Assembly: GCA_963707065.1 (NCBI GenBank)
Contig: CAVPPJ010000044.1
Coordinates: 65,037 to 129,036 of the forward strand
Length of the DNA: 64,000 nucleotides
Reading direction: 5' to 3'
Source: Palsa-506 sp963707065
GTDB lineage: Bacteria; Actinomycetota; Actinomycetes; Streptosporangiales; Streptosporangiaceae
The position numbers were made by a program, and so were the translations under genes. Positions 17,099-25,710 of this stretch are shown in pieces (the stretch's first letter is position 1; every line of letters begins with the position of its first letter). The notes beneath the pieces were generated by a model that saw only the letters and a list, made by a program, of their open reading frames with translations, was not told where the DNA came from and made no database searches.

Positions 17099-17761
17099 TC
17101 AGGAGGCGAGGGCCCGGCAGGCCTGGCTGAAGGCGGCACTCGAGCCGTGGCGCAGGGTCACCGAGGCGTGCCCGGCATCAGCCGTGGAGGTGGTGTGCCT
17201 GATGACGCCGTGCGGGGTGAGGACCTCAGTGAAGCTGTCGCCGGCGCCCGCCACCAGCCGCGGGCCATGCCAGCTCCCCGCCAGCGAGATCACCCAGCCG
17301 TCCGGCAGCGGCCCGGATTTGTCGGTCTGCAGGTCTATAGAGGTCTTAGCGCCGTCGGTGCTCCACCAGGTATGCACCGAGCCGGAGAGCCGAAAGGTGT
17401 AGGTGCTGCCCCCCTCGGTGCATATCTTCGCGCTGCCCTGCAGCGTGTCGCAGCCGGTGAAACTGCAGGACGAGCCGAGGCTCGCGCCTTGCAGGTGAGT
17501 GAAGAGCACATAGTGGCCCCCGTTGCTGGCCCGGACGGTGCCGTACCCGTCCCACCCGGTCAGCGGAGTGAACCTGTCGCCGATGTGGAAGGTCCACGGG
17601 TTGACGGCGATCTCGATGACGAAGAACGCGATCACCAGCGCCAGCAGGCCTCTCAGCAGCGCCAGATGCCGGCGCCGCTGAGGATGGCCGCCGACCGGGG
17701 CCGGCGCACGGGACCGCCTGCCGCGTCCTGAGCGCCTGCCGGGTCCCGAGATTGCCGCCAC
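17099..17761 (-). CDS. single-span membrane protein of unknown function
   Basis: A 220-residue protein. A strongly basic N-terminus (about residues 1-35) and one hydrophobic segment (LLRGLLALVIAFFVIEIAV) anchor an outer domain of about 160 residues with four cysteines (SSCSFTGCDTL, KICTEGG, SQACRAL), probably disulfide-bonded. The GTG at 17761 is supported by AAGGAGGT five bases upstream. It converges with the redox operon. No family is recognised. Confidence 0.7.
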   Translation of the reverse strand: MAAISGPGRRSGRGRRSRAPAPVGGHPQRRRHLALLRGLLALVIAFFVIEIAVNPWTFHIGDRFTPLTGWDGYGTVRASNGGHYVLFTHLQGASLGSSCSFTGCDTLQGSAKICTEGGSTYTFRLSGSVHTWWSTDGAKTSIDLQTDKSGPLPDGWVISLAGSWHGPRLVAGAGDSFTEVLTPHGVIRHTTSTADAGHASVTLRHGSSAAFSQACRALAS

Positions 17762-17864
17762 CGGGCACCTCCTTCGGCGCGAGTCAGGCGAATGTAGCCG
17801 ACTGCGCCCCGGTCCAGCATGAGAAACGACGGGATGCCCGGCGCCCCGGGCGGCGGCCGCAGGG

Positions 17865-18677
17865 CTAGCTGGCCGCCGTGGGGCTGCTCGCCGCCGGGCT
17901 GGCCACGGGGCTGGCCACGACGGGGATGACCTCGCGGACCCAGCCGCCGATGCGGTCAAGCAGCGCGGCGTCGGCCGCGGATTCGGCGTGCCCGAACCCG
18001 GGCACGATCCACAGCTCCTTCGGCTCGTTCGCGGCCTCGTACAGCTGCGTCGCGTGCTCAACGGGAAAGAAGCTGTCCTGGTCGCCGTGCACGATGAGCA
18101 GCGGGACCGGCGCGATCTTCGCGGCGGCATCGGCCGGCGGCACCGGCACCGGATCCCACCGGCCGGAGCTGATCCTGGTGTTCAGCACCCTGCTGGCGTA
18201 CAGCCTGCCGAGCCTGCGCTCCACCGCCCAGTGCACCTGCCGCATCGCCTTCGTGCCGCGGTAGTACCACCGGCCGGGACCGCTGATGGCGACCACCGCG
18301 TCGACCCCGCCGACCAGGCCCGCGTAGCGCAGCACAATGGACGCTCCCATCGAGAACCCCACGATCGCGACCCGCTGGTACCCGAGCTCGCGCGCGTAGC
18401 CGACGGCCACGGCGACGTCCTTGATCTCCCTGTCGCCGAGCGTGGACTGCCCGCCGGAGCGGCCGTGGCCGCGAAAGTCGAAGGTCACTACGCCGCCGGA
18501 CCTGCTCAGCCGCCGGGCGACCCGCCAGACCGCGGGACGCTGCCAGTTCAGCGTGAACCCGTGGGCGAGCACGATTGCCAGCCCGGGATCGCCGGGCAGG
18601 TGCACCGCGTCAATCGGCACGCCGTCCTCGGTCACCAGGGTACGAGCCTTCAGAACGGGTAGGGTCATGCCTTCCAT
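17865..18677 (-). CDS. alpha/beta hydrolase
   Basis: A 270-residue hydrolase. VLAHGFTLNWQRP is the oxyanion strand, DFRGHGRSGG follows, the nucleophile elbow is GFSMGAS, and the acid and histidine appear as HGDQDSFFP and GFGHAES. It resembles bacterial BAAT/prolyl-oligopeptidase-like esterases with a C-terminal Ala/Ser/Pro tail. Substrate is unknown. ATG 18677 or ATG 18668 could start it. It is divergent from the oxidoreductase at 18807. Confidence 0.87.
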   Translation of the reverse strand: MEGMTLPVLKARTLVTEDGVPIDAVHLPGDPGLAIVLAHGFTLNWQRPAVWRVARRLSRSGGVVTFDFRGHGRSGGQSTLGDREIKDVAVAVGYARELGYQRVAIVGFSMGASIVLRYAGLVGGVDAVVAISGPGRWYYRGTKAMRQVHWAVERRLGRLYASRVLNTRISSGRWDPVPVPPADAAAKIAPVPLLIVHGDQDSFFPVEHATQLYEAANEPKELWIVPGFGHAESAADAALLDRIGGWVREVIPVVASPVASPAASSPTAAS

Positions 18678-18806
18678 TCTGCGGGGAGAGCGGTAGTGCC
18701 CCGGTGATCCGGAGCGGCCGGCCCGAGCGGGGCGGCAGCCGGGAGTATCCGCCGGGCGCCACTCGTTGTCTCCCGTCGCAGGCAGTACAAGAAGGGTGGC
18801 AGGCAC

Positions 18807-19746
18807 ATGCACGCGATACGGGTCGACCACTTCGGCGAGCCGGACGTCCTGAAGCTGGTTGAGACGCAGCCTCCGCAGATGACTCCCGGCGAGGTGCTGG
18901 TCCGGGTCGCCGCCGCGGGCGTCAACCCGGTCGACTGGGCCGTCAGGTCCGGTGCGGCCGGGGAGAGATTCGGCAGCCCGCCGTACATTCCCGGCTGGGA
19001 CATCTCCGGCGTGATCGAGGCGGCAGGACCCGGCACGGGGTCCTTCGAGCCCGGTGACCGGGTCTACGGGATGCCGCGTTTCCCGGCCATGGCCAGCGCC
19101 TACGCCGAGCAGGTCACGGCGCCCGCCGCGCACCTCGCGGCCGCTCCCGCGCACATCAGTGACGCCGACGCCGCCGGGCTGCCGCTGGCCGGGCTGACTG
19201 CGCTGCAGGCACTTGACCTGGCCGGCGTGGTGTCCGGCCAGCGGGTCCTGGTGCACGCCGCCGCGGGCGGGGTGGGCCACCTGGCCGTGCAGCTGGCGAA
19301 GGCCCGCGGCGCATACGTGCTCGGCACCGCCCGCGCCGGGAAGCACGAGTTCCTGCGTGACCTGGGCGTCGATGAGCCGATCGATTACGCCGAGGTGGCC
19401 TTCGAGGACGTGGCCAAGGATGTGGACCTGGTCATCGACTCGATCGGCGGGGAGTACGGCGAGCGCTCGCTGGCCGTGATCCGGCCGGGCGGCATGCTCA
19501 TCGTGATCCGCGGCGGCGTCAGCGCCGAGCTTGCCGTAGCGGCGGCAGCGGCCGGCGTCCGGGCGGAGAACCTCTTCGTGCAGCCGGACGGGCCCGGGCT
19601 GGCCAGGCTGGCCGAATTCGTCGAAGGCCGGCCAGCTCACCGTCGTGATCGATCAGCTGTTCCCGCTGGCCCGGGCCGCTGACGCGCACCGCCGGGGGGA
19701 GACCGGCCGGGCGCAGGGCAAGATCGTCCTGTCGGTAGCCGGCTAG
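18807..19746 (+). pseudogene. NADP-dependent quinone oxidoreductase-like protein, frameshifted
   Basis: A medium-chain dehydrogenase/reductase of the zinc-free quinone oxidoreductase branch. The N-terminus MHAIRVDHFGEPDVLKLVE, the catalytic-domain strand GVNPVDWAVRSG and the Rossmann loop HAAAGGVGHLAVQLAKARGA are intact. After LAEFVEG the frame leaves the family. A shift by one base restores GQLTVVIDQLFPLARAADAH and AQGKIVLSVAG with TAG at 19744-19746. The extra base is in the GAAGGCCGG run near 19626-19632. Without correction the product is truncated and altered for its last 16 residues. Confidence 0.87.
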
Positions 19747-19886
19747 CGCGCCGCAGGCAAGCCGGCCGGCCCCGGATCGGGCGCGACGGCGGCCGCCCGG
19801 CGGTGGCTGGGCCTTCACAGCCGGGCCCGGCTGAGGCAGTCTGTTGGAGTCCCCGACAAGATCAAACCCTGCACCCGGAGGCACAC

Positions 19887-20663
19887 ATGCCCGTGCTCGA
19901 CGCACTCATCGCCGCGATGCGCGACGCCACGGTCGAGGTCATCGACCTCACCGCCCGGCTCGAGGCCACCACGCCGCTGATCAAGCTGCCGGAGCCGTTC
20001 GGAAATACCTCGCCGTTCACCCTGCATGAGATCAGCAGGTATGACGAGCGCGGCCCGGCCTGGTACTGGAACGATTTCAGCACCGGCGAGCACTCCGGCA
20101 CCCATTTCGACGCCCCGGTGCACTGGGTTACCGGGCGGGACGGCGAGGACGTCGCGCAGGTGCCGGCGGCCAAGCTCATCGCGCCTGCCGCCGTGCTTGA
20201 CTTCTCCGCCCAGGCGGCCGCCGACCCCGATTTCCTGCTCGAGACCGACCACGTCAGGGAGTGGGAGCGCGAGCATGGCGCGCTGCCCGCCGGCGGCTGG
20301 CTGCTTTACCGCACCGGCTGGGATACCCGGTCACACGACCAGGATCTCTTCCTTAACGCGAACGAGACCGGTCCGCATACTCCCGGAGTATCGGTGGAAT
20401 GCGCCCGCTGGCTGGCCGAGGAGTCGCCGCTCATCGGGTTCGGCACCGAAACGGTCGGCACGGACGCCGGGACGGCGCACTCGTTCGACCCGCCATTCCC
20501 GTGCCACTCCAAGCTGCTCGGCGCGGGCAAGTACGGGCTGACCCAGCTGCAGAACCTCGCCCGGCTGCCCGCGCACGGCGCGGTGATCATCGCCGGGCCG
20601 CTGCCGATCACCGGCGGATCAGGCAGCCCGTGCCGGGTGCTCGCCCTGGTGGAACGTTCCTGA
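19887..20663 (+). CDS. cyclase family protein (kynurenine formamidase-like metal hydrolase)
   Basis: A 258-residue metal-dependent hydrolase of the cyclase/KynB family. The metal motif is SGTHFDAPVHW (usually HGTHxDAPxH), with later FGTETVGTDAG and a C-terminal histidine in PCHSKLLG. Family members hydrolyse amides such as N-formylkynurenine or act on cyclic substrates. The ATG at 19887 follows GGAGG by five bases, which decides against the longer frame from 19803. Its stop overlaps the ThDP enzyme start (TGATG), so the two probably work on one pathway. Confidence 0.87.
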   Translation: MPVLDALIAAMRDATVEVIDLTARLEATTPLIKLPEPFGNTSPFTLHEISRYDERGPAWYWNDFSTGEHSGTHFDAPVHWVTGRDGEDVAQVPAAKLIAPAAVLDFSAQAAADPDFLLETDHVREWEREHGALPAGGWLLYRTGWDTRSHDQDLFLNANETGPHTPGVSVECARWLAEESPLIGFGTETVGTDAGTAHSFDPPFPCHSKLLGAGKYGLTQLQNLARLPAHGAVIIAGPLPITGGSGSPCRVLALVERS

Positions 20664-22342
20664 TGCTGGTCAGCGAGGCCGTCGGGGCCGCGCTTGCCGA
20701 GCTTGGCGTGGACACCGTGTTCGGCGTGGTGGGCAGCGGGAATTTTCATGTCACGAATGCGCTGGTGGCGCGCGGCGCGCGGTATGTGGCGGCCCGGCAT
20801 GAGGGCGGCGCCGCCTGCATGGCCGACGGGTGGGCCCGGCAGGCAGGCCGGCCGGGCATCGTCACCGTGCATCAGGGTCCCGGGCTGACCAATGCGATCA
20901 CCGGCATCACCGAGGCAGCGAAGAGCCGCACGCCGATGCTCGTTCTCGCTGCTGATGTCGCGGCCGCGGCCGTCCACTCGAACTTCCGCATCGACGTCGC
21001 GGCGATCGCCACCGCGATCGGCGCGACGCCCGCCCGGCTGCACTCGGCCGGCTTCGCCGTGGACGACACCGTTCGCGCCTACCGCACCGCGGTCGCCGAG
21101 CGGCGCACCGTGGTGCTGGCGCTGCCGCTCGACATCCAGGCCGGCGAGTGCAAGCCGCCGGCGATCGTCCCGGCCGCGGCGCCGAGCCCGGCGGAGCCCG
21201 CCGCTGACGCCGTGGCCGCGCTGGCCGACGCACTCGCCCGGGCCCGGCGGCCGGTCTTCGTCGCCGGGCGCGGCGCCCGGGTGGCCGGCGCCAGGCCCGA
21301 GCTTGAGCGGCTGGCCGGCGCCTGCGGCGCGCTGCTGGCGACCTCCGCCGCCGCCAAGGGCCTGTTCCGCGGCAGCCCCTGGGACCTTGACGTCAGCGGC
21401 GGCTTCGCGTCGCCGCTGGCGGCCGAGCTGATCCGCGGCGCGGACCTCGTGGTGGGCTGGGGCTGCGCGCTGAACATGTGGACGATGCGGCACGGCAACC
21501 TGATCAGCCCCGGCACGACCGTCGCCCAGGTCGACGATGACCCCGCCGCGATCGGCGCGCACCGCCAGGTTGACCTGGGCGTCGTCGGCGACGTCGGCGT
21601 CACGGCCCGGCTGGCCGCCGGCGCCCTGGACGGCCAGCGGCCCGCGGCATCCGGCGGCCCGGCCCGGCCGGCCGGCGACGTCGCCGGCTACCGGTCGGCC
21701 GGGCTGCGGGACCGGATCGCCCGCGAGATCCGCTGGCGCGACGTGCCCTACTCCGACGACGGCGACGATCACCGGATCGACCCGCGTACCCTGACCATCG
21801 CCCTGGACGACATGCTGCCCGCCGAGCGGACCGTCGCGATCGACTCGGGCAACTTCATGGGCTACCCGAGCATGTACCTGTCCGTGCCGGACGCTGACGG
21901 CTTCTGCTTCACCCAGGCCTACCAGTCGGTAGGACTGGGCCTGGCGTCGGCTATCGGGTCGGCGATCGCGCGGCCGGACCGGCTGACCGTCGCCGCGCTC
22001 GGCGACGGCGGCGCGCTGATGGGGGTCAGCGAGTTCGAGACGGTGGTCCGGCTCGGCCTGCCGATGATCATCCTGGTGTACGACGACGAGGCCTACGGCG
22101 CCGAGGTGCATCATTTCGGGCCGGACGGCCACCCGCTGGATACCGTCAGGTTCCCGCCGGCGAAGATCGCCGAGATCGGGCGCGGTTTCGGCTGCCAGGG
22201 AGTCACCGTGCGCAGCCCGGGCGATCTGCAGCCCGTCCAGGACTGGCTGGACGGGCCGCGGGACCGGCCGCTGGTGATCGACGCCAAGATCACGTCAGAG
22301 CGCGGCTCCTGGTGGCTGGAGGAGGCCTTCCGCGGTCACTGA
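20663..22342 (+). CDS. thiamine pyrophosphate-binding enzyme (acetolactate synthase-like)
   Basis: A 559-residue ThDP-dependent lyase/decarboxylase with the usual three domains. The N-terminal pyrimidine domain has the catalytic glutamate in ARHEGGAA and HQGPGLTNAITGI. The central domain follows (VFVAGRGAR). The C-terminal PP domain has the metal motif GDGGALMGVSEFETVVR and YDDEAYGAEVHHF. Similarity to acetolactate synthase large subunits is clear, but no small regulatory subunit is nearby, so a catabolic decarboxylase or lyase paired with the cyclase is more likely than a branched-chain biosynthetic role. Confidence 0.88.
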   Translation: MLVSEAVGAALAELGVDTVFGVVGSGNFHVTNALVARGARYVAARHEGGAACMADGWARQAGRPGIVTVHQGPGLTNAITGITEAAKSRTPMLVLAADVAAAAVHSNFRIDVAAIATAIGATPARLHSAGFAVDDTVRAYRTAVAERRTVVLALPLDIQAGECKPPAIVPAAAPSPAEPAADAVAALADALARARRPVFVAGRGARVAGARPELERLAGACGALLATSAAAKGLFRGSPWDLDVSGGFASPLAAELIRGADLVVGWGCALNMWTMRHGNLISPGTTVAQVDDDPAAIGAHRQVDLGVVGDVGVTARLAAGALDGQRPAASGGPARPAGDVAGYRSAGLRDRIAREIRWRDVPYSDDGDDHRIDPRTLTIALDDMLPAERTVAIDSGNFMGYPSMYLSVPDADGFCFTQAYQSVGLGLASAIGSAIARPDRLTVAALGDGGALMGVSEFETVVRLGLPMIILVYDDEAYGAEVHHFGPDGHPLDTVRFPPAKIAEIGRGFGCQGVTVRSPGDLQPVQDWLDGPRDRPLVIDAKITSERGSWWLEEAFRGH

Positions 22343-22347
22343 CCGCG
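22331..22347. terminator. short palindrome at the convergent gene ends
   Basis: CGCGGTCA-C-TGACCGCG is a perfect 17-base palindrome overlapping the stop codon of the ThDP enzyme gene, in the 54-bp gap before a convergent gene. It may act as a weak hairpin terminator. There is no T run. Confidence 0.35.
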
Positions 22348-22396
22348 CCTGGCCGGCTGGCCTCCGGCGCACCGGCCATCCCCAGGTCCCGGTGCC

Positions 22397-23755
22397 TCAC
22401 CAGGCTGCCGCCAGGATCCCGGCGGATCCGCGCGGCAGCGGGGTGAGATGACCATGGTCGAGCCTGCCGAATCCCGGGCAGCTGACCAGCGCGTGCTGGC
22501 CGGTGGCGTCGGTGCCGAGGATCTGGCAGCTGCCGTCCGCCGTGTTCTGCTGCGCCAGCCCGTGATAGGGCACCGTGCGGGCGGCGAAGACGCTGATCAC
22601 CTTGCCGGTCTGGGTGGACAGCGCGACCAGCCGCACCGTTGCCGTGCCGTTCGTGCCGGTGGCCGGAACGTTGCGGTAGACGGATGCGATGACCGGGCCG
22701 CCGCCGGGGGAAGCGAAGGCGGTCTGGATGAAGCCCAGCCTGCCGCCTCCGGTCGCGAGGACACGGGCGGCCAGCAGGTCGCGGCCGGGTGCGGCGGTGT
22801 CCAGCACGCGCACCTGGGTCCTGGCGGTGAAGTTGCTGACCGGTCCCCTGATGTGGTCCTGCCAGAGGAAGCTCAGCTGGCGGGCGCCGGTCCAGGCCGG
22901 ATCCCACGGCAGCGCGCTGTCGCCCGGCGCGGTCCAGGCCCGGGTACGGCCGCCGCGCAGGGAGAACACCTCGATCTCCCCACGGGGGTGGAAGCCGTTG
23001 GTGGGGACCTGCAAGGCGACGCCGAGCCTGCTGCCGTCCGGCGACAGCGCAATGCCATCGACGGCGTCCGGTGATCCCGCCGGGGTCAGCCGGACGGGCA
23101 GTGGCGTGAGCGTCGCGGAGCGGCCGCCCGCGCCTGCGCGCAGCAGGTACAGGACAGTGGCGACCTTGTCATGCGGGAGGAACTTCGATGCGCCGATGAC
23201 GAACTCGCGATCGTCGCCAGCCGCCGTGATGCTAGGCGCCCCGGACGAGTAGCTACCGGGGATCGTGACTCGGCTCAGGGGCCGCCCGGTCAGCGAGTCG
23301 TGCACCACCGCCGTGGTATGCGGCGGCAGGCCGCTGATCGTGACGTAGAAGCGCGGGATGCCGTGATCGGCGGCGGACGCCGCGGTGGCGGGCCGTCCGG
23401 CGGCCGGCCGGCCAGGCGCCGTGCCGGACGCGACCGCCAGGCCGGCGACGACGGCGATCACCGCCAGCGCGGCGGCCGCCGGGGCGAGCCGCCGCCGGGC
23501 CGGGCGGCTCAGCGCAACGCCGAACCGGCGACGGGCCGTCCGGCCCGTCGCGGCGCGGCCGACGCCGGGCATGCGGTGTTCCTGCTGGCGGGGCCCGGCA
23601 GCCCCGGCCGCATGCAGCGCGACGACGCGCTCCTGCGCCTCCGGCAGGTCGGCGTAGTCGCGGGCGCCGCCGGGAACCGGGTTACCGGCGGCCATGACCG
23701 ACCGGACCTGGTCTACGAGGTGCCGCTCGTATCTCGTGCTGCCCTGGTATCTCAT
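22397..23755 (-). CDS. membrane-anchored beta-propeller-like protein, probable partner of the adjacent sigma factor
   Basis: A 452-residue protein with a cytoplasmic N-terminus of about 90 residues, one hydrophobic segment (about 91-110) and a large outer region. Repeated strand motifs (GIALSPDGSRLGVAL, TGARQLSFLW, HALVSCPG) resemble WD40/TolB-like propellers. It starts inside the stop of the sigma factor gene (ATGA), the usual place for an anti-sigma factor, but no zinc-binding anti-sigma motif is visible in the N-terminal region. A function as regulator or sensor is inference. Confidence 0.7.
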   Translation of the reverse strand: MRYQGSTRYERHLVDQVRSVMAAGNPVPGGARDYADLPEAQERVVALHAAGAAGPRQQEHRMPGVGRAATGRTARRRFGVALSRPARRRLAPAAAALAVIAVVAGLAVASGTAPGRPAAGRPATAASAADHGIPRFYVTISGLPPHTTAVVHDSLTGRPLSRVTIPGSYSSGAPSITAAGDDREFVIGASKFLPHDKVATVLYLLRAGAGGRSATLTPLPVRLTPAGSPDAVDGIALSPDGSRLGVALQVPTNGFHPRGEIEVFSLRGGRTRAWTAPGDSALPWDPAWTGARQLSFLWQDHIRGPVSNFTARTQVRVLDTAAPGRDLLAARVLATGGGRLGFIQTAFASPGGGPVIASVYRNVPATGTNGTATVRLVALSTQTGKVISVFAARTVPYHGLAQQNTADGSCQILGTDATGQHALVSCPGFGRLDHGHLTPLPRGSAGILAAAW

Positions 23756-24309
23756 CGTGTCTCCTGCTGGATCTTCTGCCTGGGCCGGATGGCCGCCGGC
23801 TGTTGCTCTCCGGTCTCGATCGAGCGCAGCGCCCGGTCCAGCCGGCGCCGGGCCCGGTGCAGCCGGACGGCCATGGCCGACCGGGAGCAGCCCATCGCCA
23901 GGGCCGCGCCGGCCAGGTCCAGTTCCTCCCAGCCGACCAGGCGAAGTGCCTCGCGGTCCGGCTCGGCCAGCCGCTGCAGAGCCTGCGCGAGGCGTGCTCG
24001 TTCTGCTATCCCGGCGGCGGGGTCAGGAGCCTCAACCTCCTGGCCCTGCTGGCTCAGCCTGGCGGCGACCCGCAGCATCCTGCGCTGGGATCGGTCGGCG
24101 TTCGCCAGCACCCGGCGGGCGACGCCGTACAGCCATGGCTCGGCCAGGCCGGGCTCCGCGGGCACGTCGGCGAGCTTGCGCCAGGCGATGAGGAAGGTCT
24201 CGGCGACGACGTCCCGCGCGGTGTCATGATCAGTCCGGCGGCATGCGTACCGCAGCATCGCGCCGTGATGCGCTCGGTACAGTGCGTTGAACCGGTCCTC
24301 GGCATTCAC
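23752..24309 (-). CDS. ECF RNA polymerase sigma factor
   Basis: A 185-residue sigma-70 group 4 protein. Region 2 spans FNALYRAHHGAMLRYACRR and TARDVVAETFLIAWRKL. Region 4 holds REALRLVGWEELDLAGAALA and CSRSAMAVRLHRARRRL. The GTG at 24309 is chosen over an ATG at 24372, since it leaves about 100 bp to the divergent pentapeptide gene and keeps the usual family length. It is coupled to the propeller-like membrane protein by ATGA, suggesting a sigma/partner unit that responds to an outer signal. Confidence 0.87.
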   Translation of the reverse strand: MNAEDRFNALYRAHHGAMLRYACRRTDHDTARDVVAETFLIAWRKLADVPAEPGLAEPWLYGVARRVLANADRSQRRMLRVAARLSQQGQEVEAPDPAAGIAERARLAQALQRLAEPDREALRLVGWEELDLAGAALAMGCSRSAMAVRLHRARRRLDRALRSIETGEQQPAAIRPRQKIQQETR

Positions 24310-24412
24310 GCCGCTCCGCCTCCCGCCGGGATTTGCCTCTCGCCCTGCTATGTCCGGCAACGGCCCGTTCATTACCGCCGGGAACGAGCCCGGGGCGCTA
24401 GCGTGGCCGGTG

Positions 24413-25063
24413 ATGGAACTCCGGGAGCTCGCTGACCTGCCTTACGCCGCCGCGCTGCGGCCGCACGAGGGCGGCCTGCGCGCGGACGAAGAGTACGACT
24501 GCGAGCATTTCGACCAGCTTGCCTTTGATGACGTGACCGCGACGAACGCCCGGTTCATGGAATGCGCCCTCACCCAGGTCTCGTTCCAGGCGGGAAAGCT
24601 CCGCCGGGCCCGGTTCACCGACGTCTGGCTGCGCGATGTCCGGCTGATGATGACCAATCTCGCCGAAACCAGCTGGCAGGACGTGACCTTCGCCAGCGCG
24701 GTCATCGCCGGCGCCGAGGCCTTCGGCGCGCAGCTGCGCAAGGTCACCTTCCGCGGCTGCAAGCTCGACTCGGTGAACCTCCGGGATGCCGTGCTCACCG
24801 ACGTGACGTTCGACAACTGCCTGCTCCGCGACGTGGATTTCGGCGGCGCGACGCTGGCCAGGACCGTCTTCACCGGCTCGCGGCTGGACCAGGCGGACTT
24901 CAGCCGGGTGACCCTGGACCACGTCGACTTGCGCGGCGCGGAGCTGGGCATCACGATCAGCCCGGACTCACTGCGCGGCGCGATCATCACCACCGCCCAG
25001 CTCATGGCCGTCGCCCCGCTACTCGCCGAGACCCTGGGCATCACGGTCACGGACGCCGGATAG
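24413..25063 (+). CDS. pentapeptide repeat protein
   Basis: A 216-residue protein made largely of pentapeptide repeats with a central Leu/Phe every five residues (for example VSFQAGKLRRARFTDVWL, VTFRGCKLDSVNLRDAVL, ADFSRVTLDHVDLRGAEL). They predict a right-handed quadrilateral beta-helix from about residue 30 to 185. Some members (Qnr, MfpA) mimic DNA and protect gyrase, but most have no known role. ATG 24413 is used; GTG 24410 is adjacent. It is divergent from the ECF sigma factor. Confidence 0.88.
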   Translation: MELRELADLPYAAALRPHEGGLRADEEYDCEHFDQLAFDDVTATNARFMECALTQVSFQAGKLRRARFTDVWLRDVRLMMTNLAETSWQDVTFASAVIAGAEAFGAQLRKVTFRGCKLDSVNLRDAVLTDVTFDNCLLRDVDFGGATLARTVFTGSRLDQADFSRVTLDHVDLRGAELGITISPDSLRGAIITTAQLMAVAPLLAETLGITVTDAG

Positions 25064-25085
25064 GCCGCGGCTAAGCCCGTTGCCG

Positions 25086-25592
25086 TCAGGCGCCGACGGT
25101 CCCGTCGATGCCCTCGCGCAGCAAGTCGGCATGCCCGTCGTGCCGGGCGTACTCGTGAATCAGGTGCAGCATGACCAGCCGCAGCGACACGTCCTCGCCC
25201 CAGCTGGGCTGGTAGGCGGTCACGTCGAGGGATTCGGCCCGCTGCTCGATCCGGCGTGCGTGCCCGATCTCGGCCTGCCAGGCTCCGAACGCCTCTGACC
25301 GGGTAGCCCCGCTCGCGTCATATGCCGCCTGGAAGTCGCCCGTCGCTGACCAGAGGAGCGGGATGTCCTCACCGTTGATCACCCGGCGGAACCAGGTGCG
25401 CTCCACCTCGGCCATGTGCCGCACCAGGCCGAGCAGCGAGAGTGTCGACGGCGGCATGGACTGACGGCGCAGCTCCTCATCGGAGAGGCCGTCGCATTTC
25501 ATGGCGAGCGTCGCCCGGTGATAGTCGAGGAAGGTGCGCAGCATCTCGCGCTCGCCGGCGATCGAGGGTGGCCCGATGCGTTCGGTAGTCAC
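25086..25592 (-). CDS. DinB family protein (DUF664 type)
   Basis: A 168-residue four-helix-bundle protein. The three metal histidines are suggested by LVRHMAEVERTW, LHLIHEYARHDGHADLLRE and the family spacing. DUF664/DinB proteins in actinomycetes are often mycothiol- or other thiol-dependent transferases; the substrate here is unknown. The start is GTG 25592, or TTG 25598. It converges with the pentapeptide gene and diverges from an MFS transporter. Confidence 0.85.
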   Translation of the reverse strand: MTTERIGPPSIAGEREMLRTFLDYHRATLAMKCDGLSDEELRRQSMPPSTLSLLGLVRHMAEVERTWFRRVINGEDIPLLWSATGDFQAAYDASGATRSEAFGAWQAEIGHARRIEQRAESLDVTAYQPSWGEDVSLRLVMLHLIHEYARHDGHADLLREGIDGTVGA

Positions 25593-25635
25593 TCTCAATT
25601 ATGAACCTACACCCGCCGGCAACCTTTCGCAACCT

Positions 25636-25645
25636 AATTGCAATT
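25636..25645. promoter_or_regulatory. AT-rich palindrome between divergent dinB and MFS genes
   Basis: The 118-bp divergent gap is clearly poorer in GC than its surroundings and contains the perfect 10-base palindrome AATTGCAATT. It is a plausible promoter/operator site for one or both flanking genes. No regulator gene is adjacent. Confidence 0.35.
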
Positions 25646-25710
25646 GCGACCAATCGGCAACTATTGTGCTGGAGAATCGGCCCGCAGATAAAGACGACGG
25701 AGAAATGCTG

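Noticed and set aside
16121..17731. A long frame overlapping the ferredoxin, cytochrome-like and hypothetical genes
   Set aside because: It crosses three genes in different frames and has no domain; the overlapping genes have recognisable motifs or good ribosome sites.
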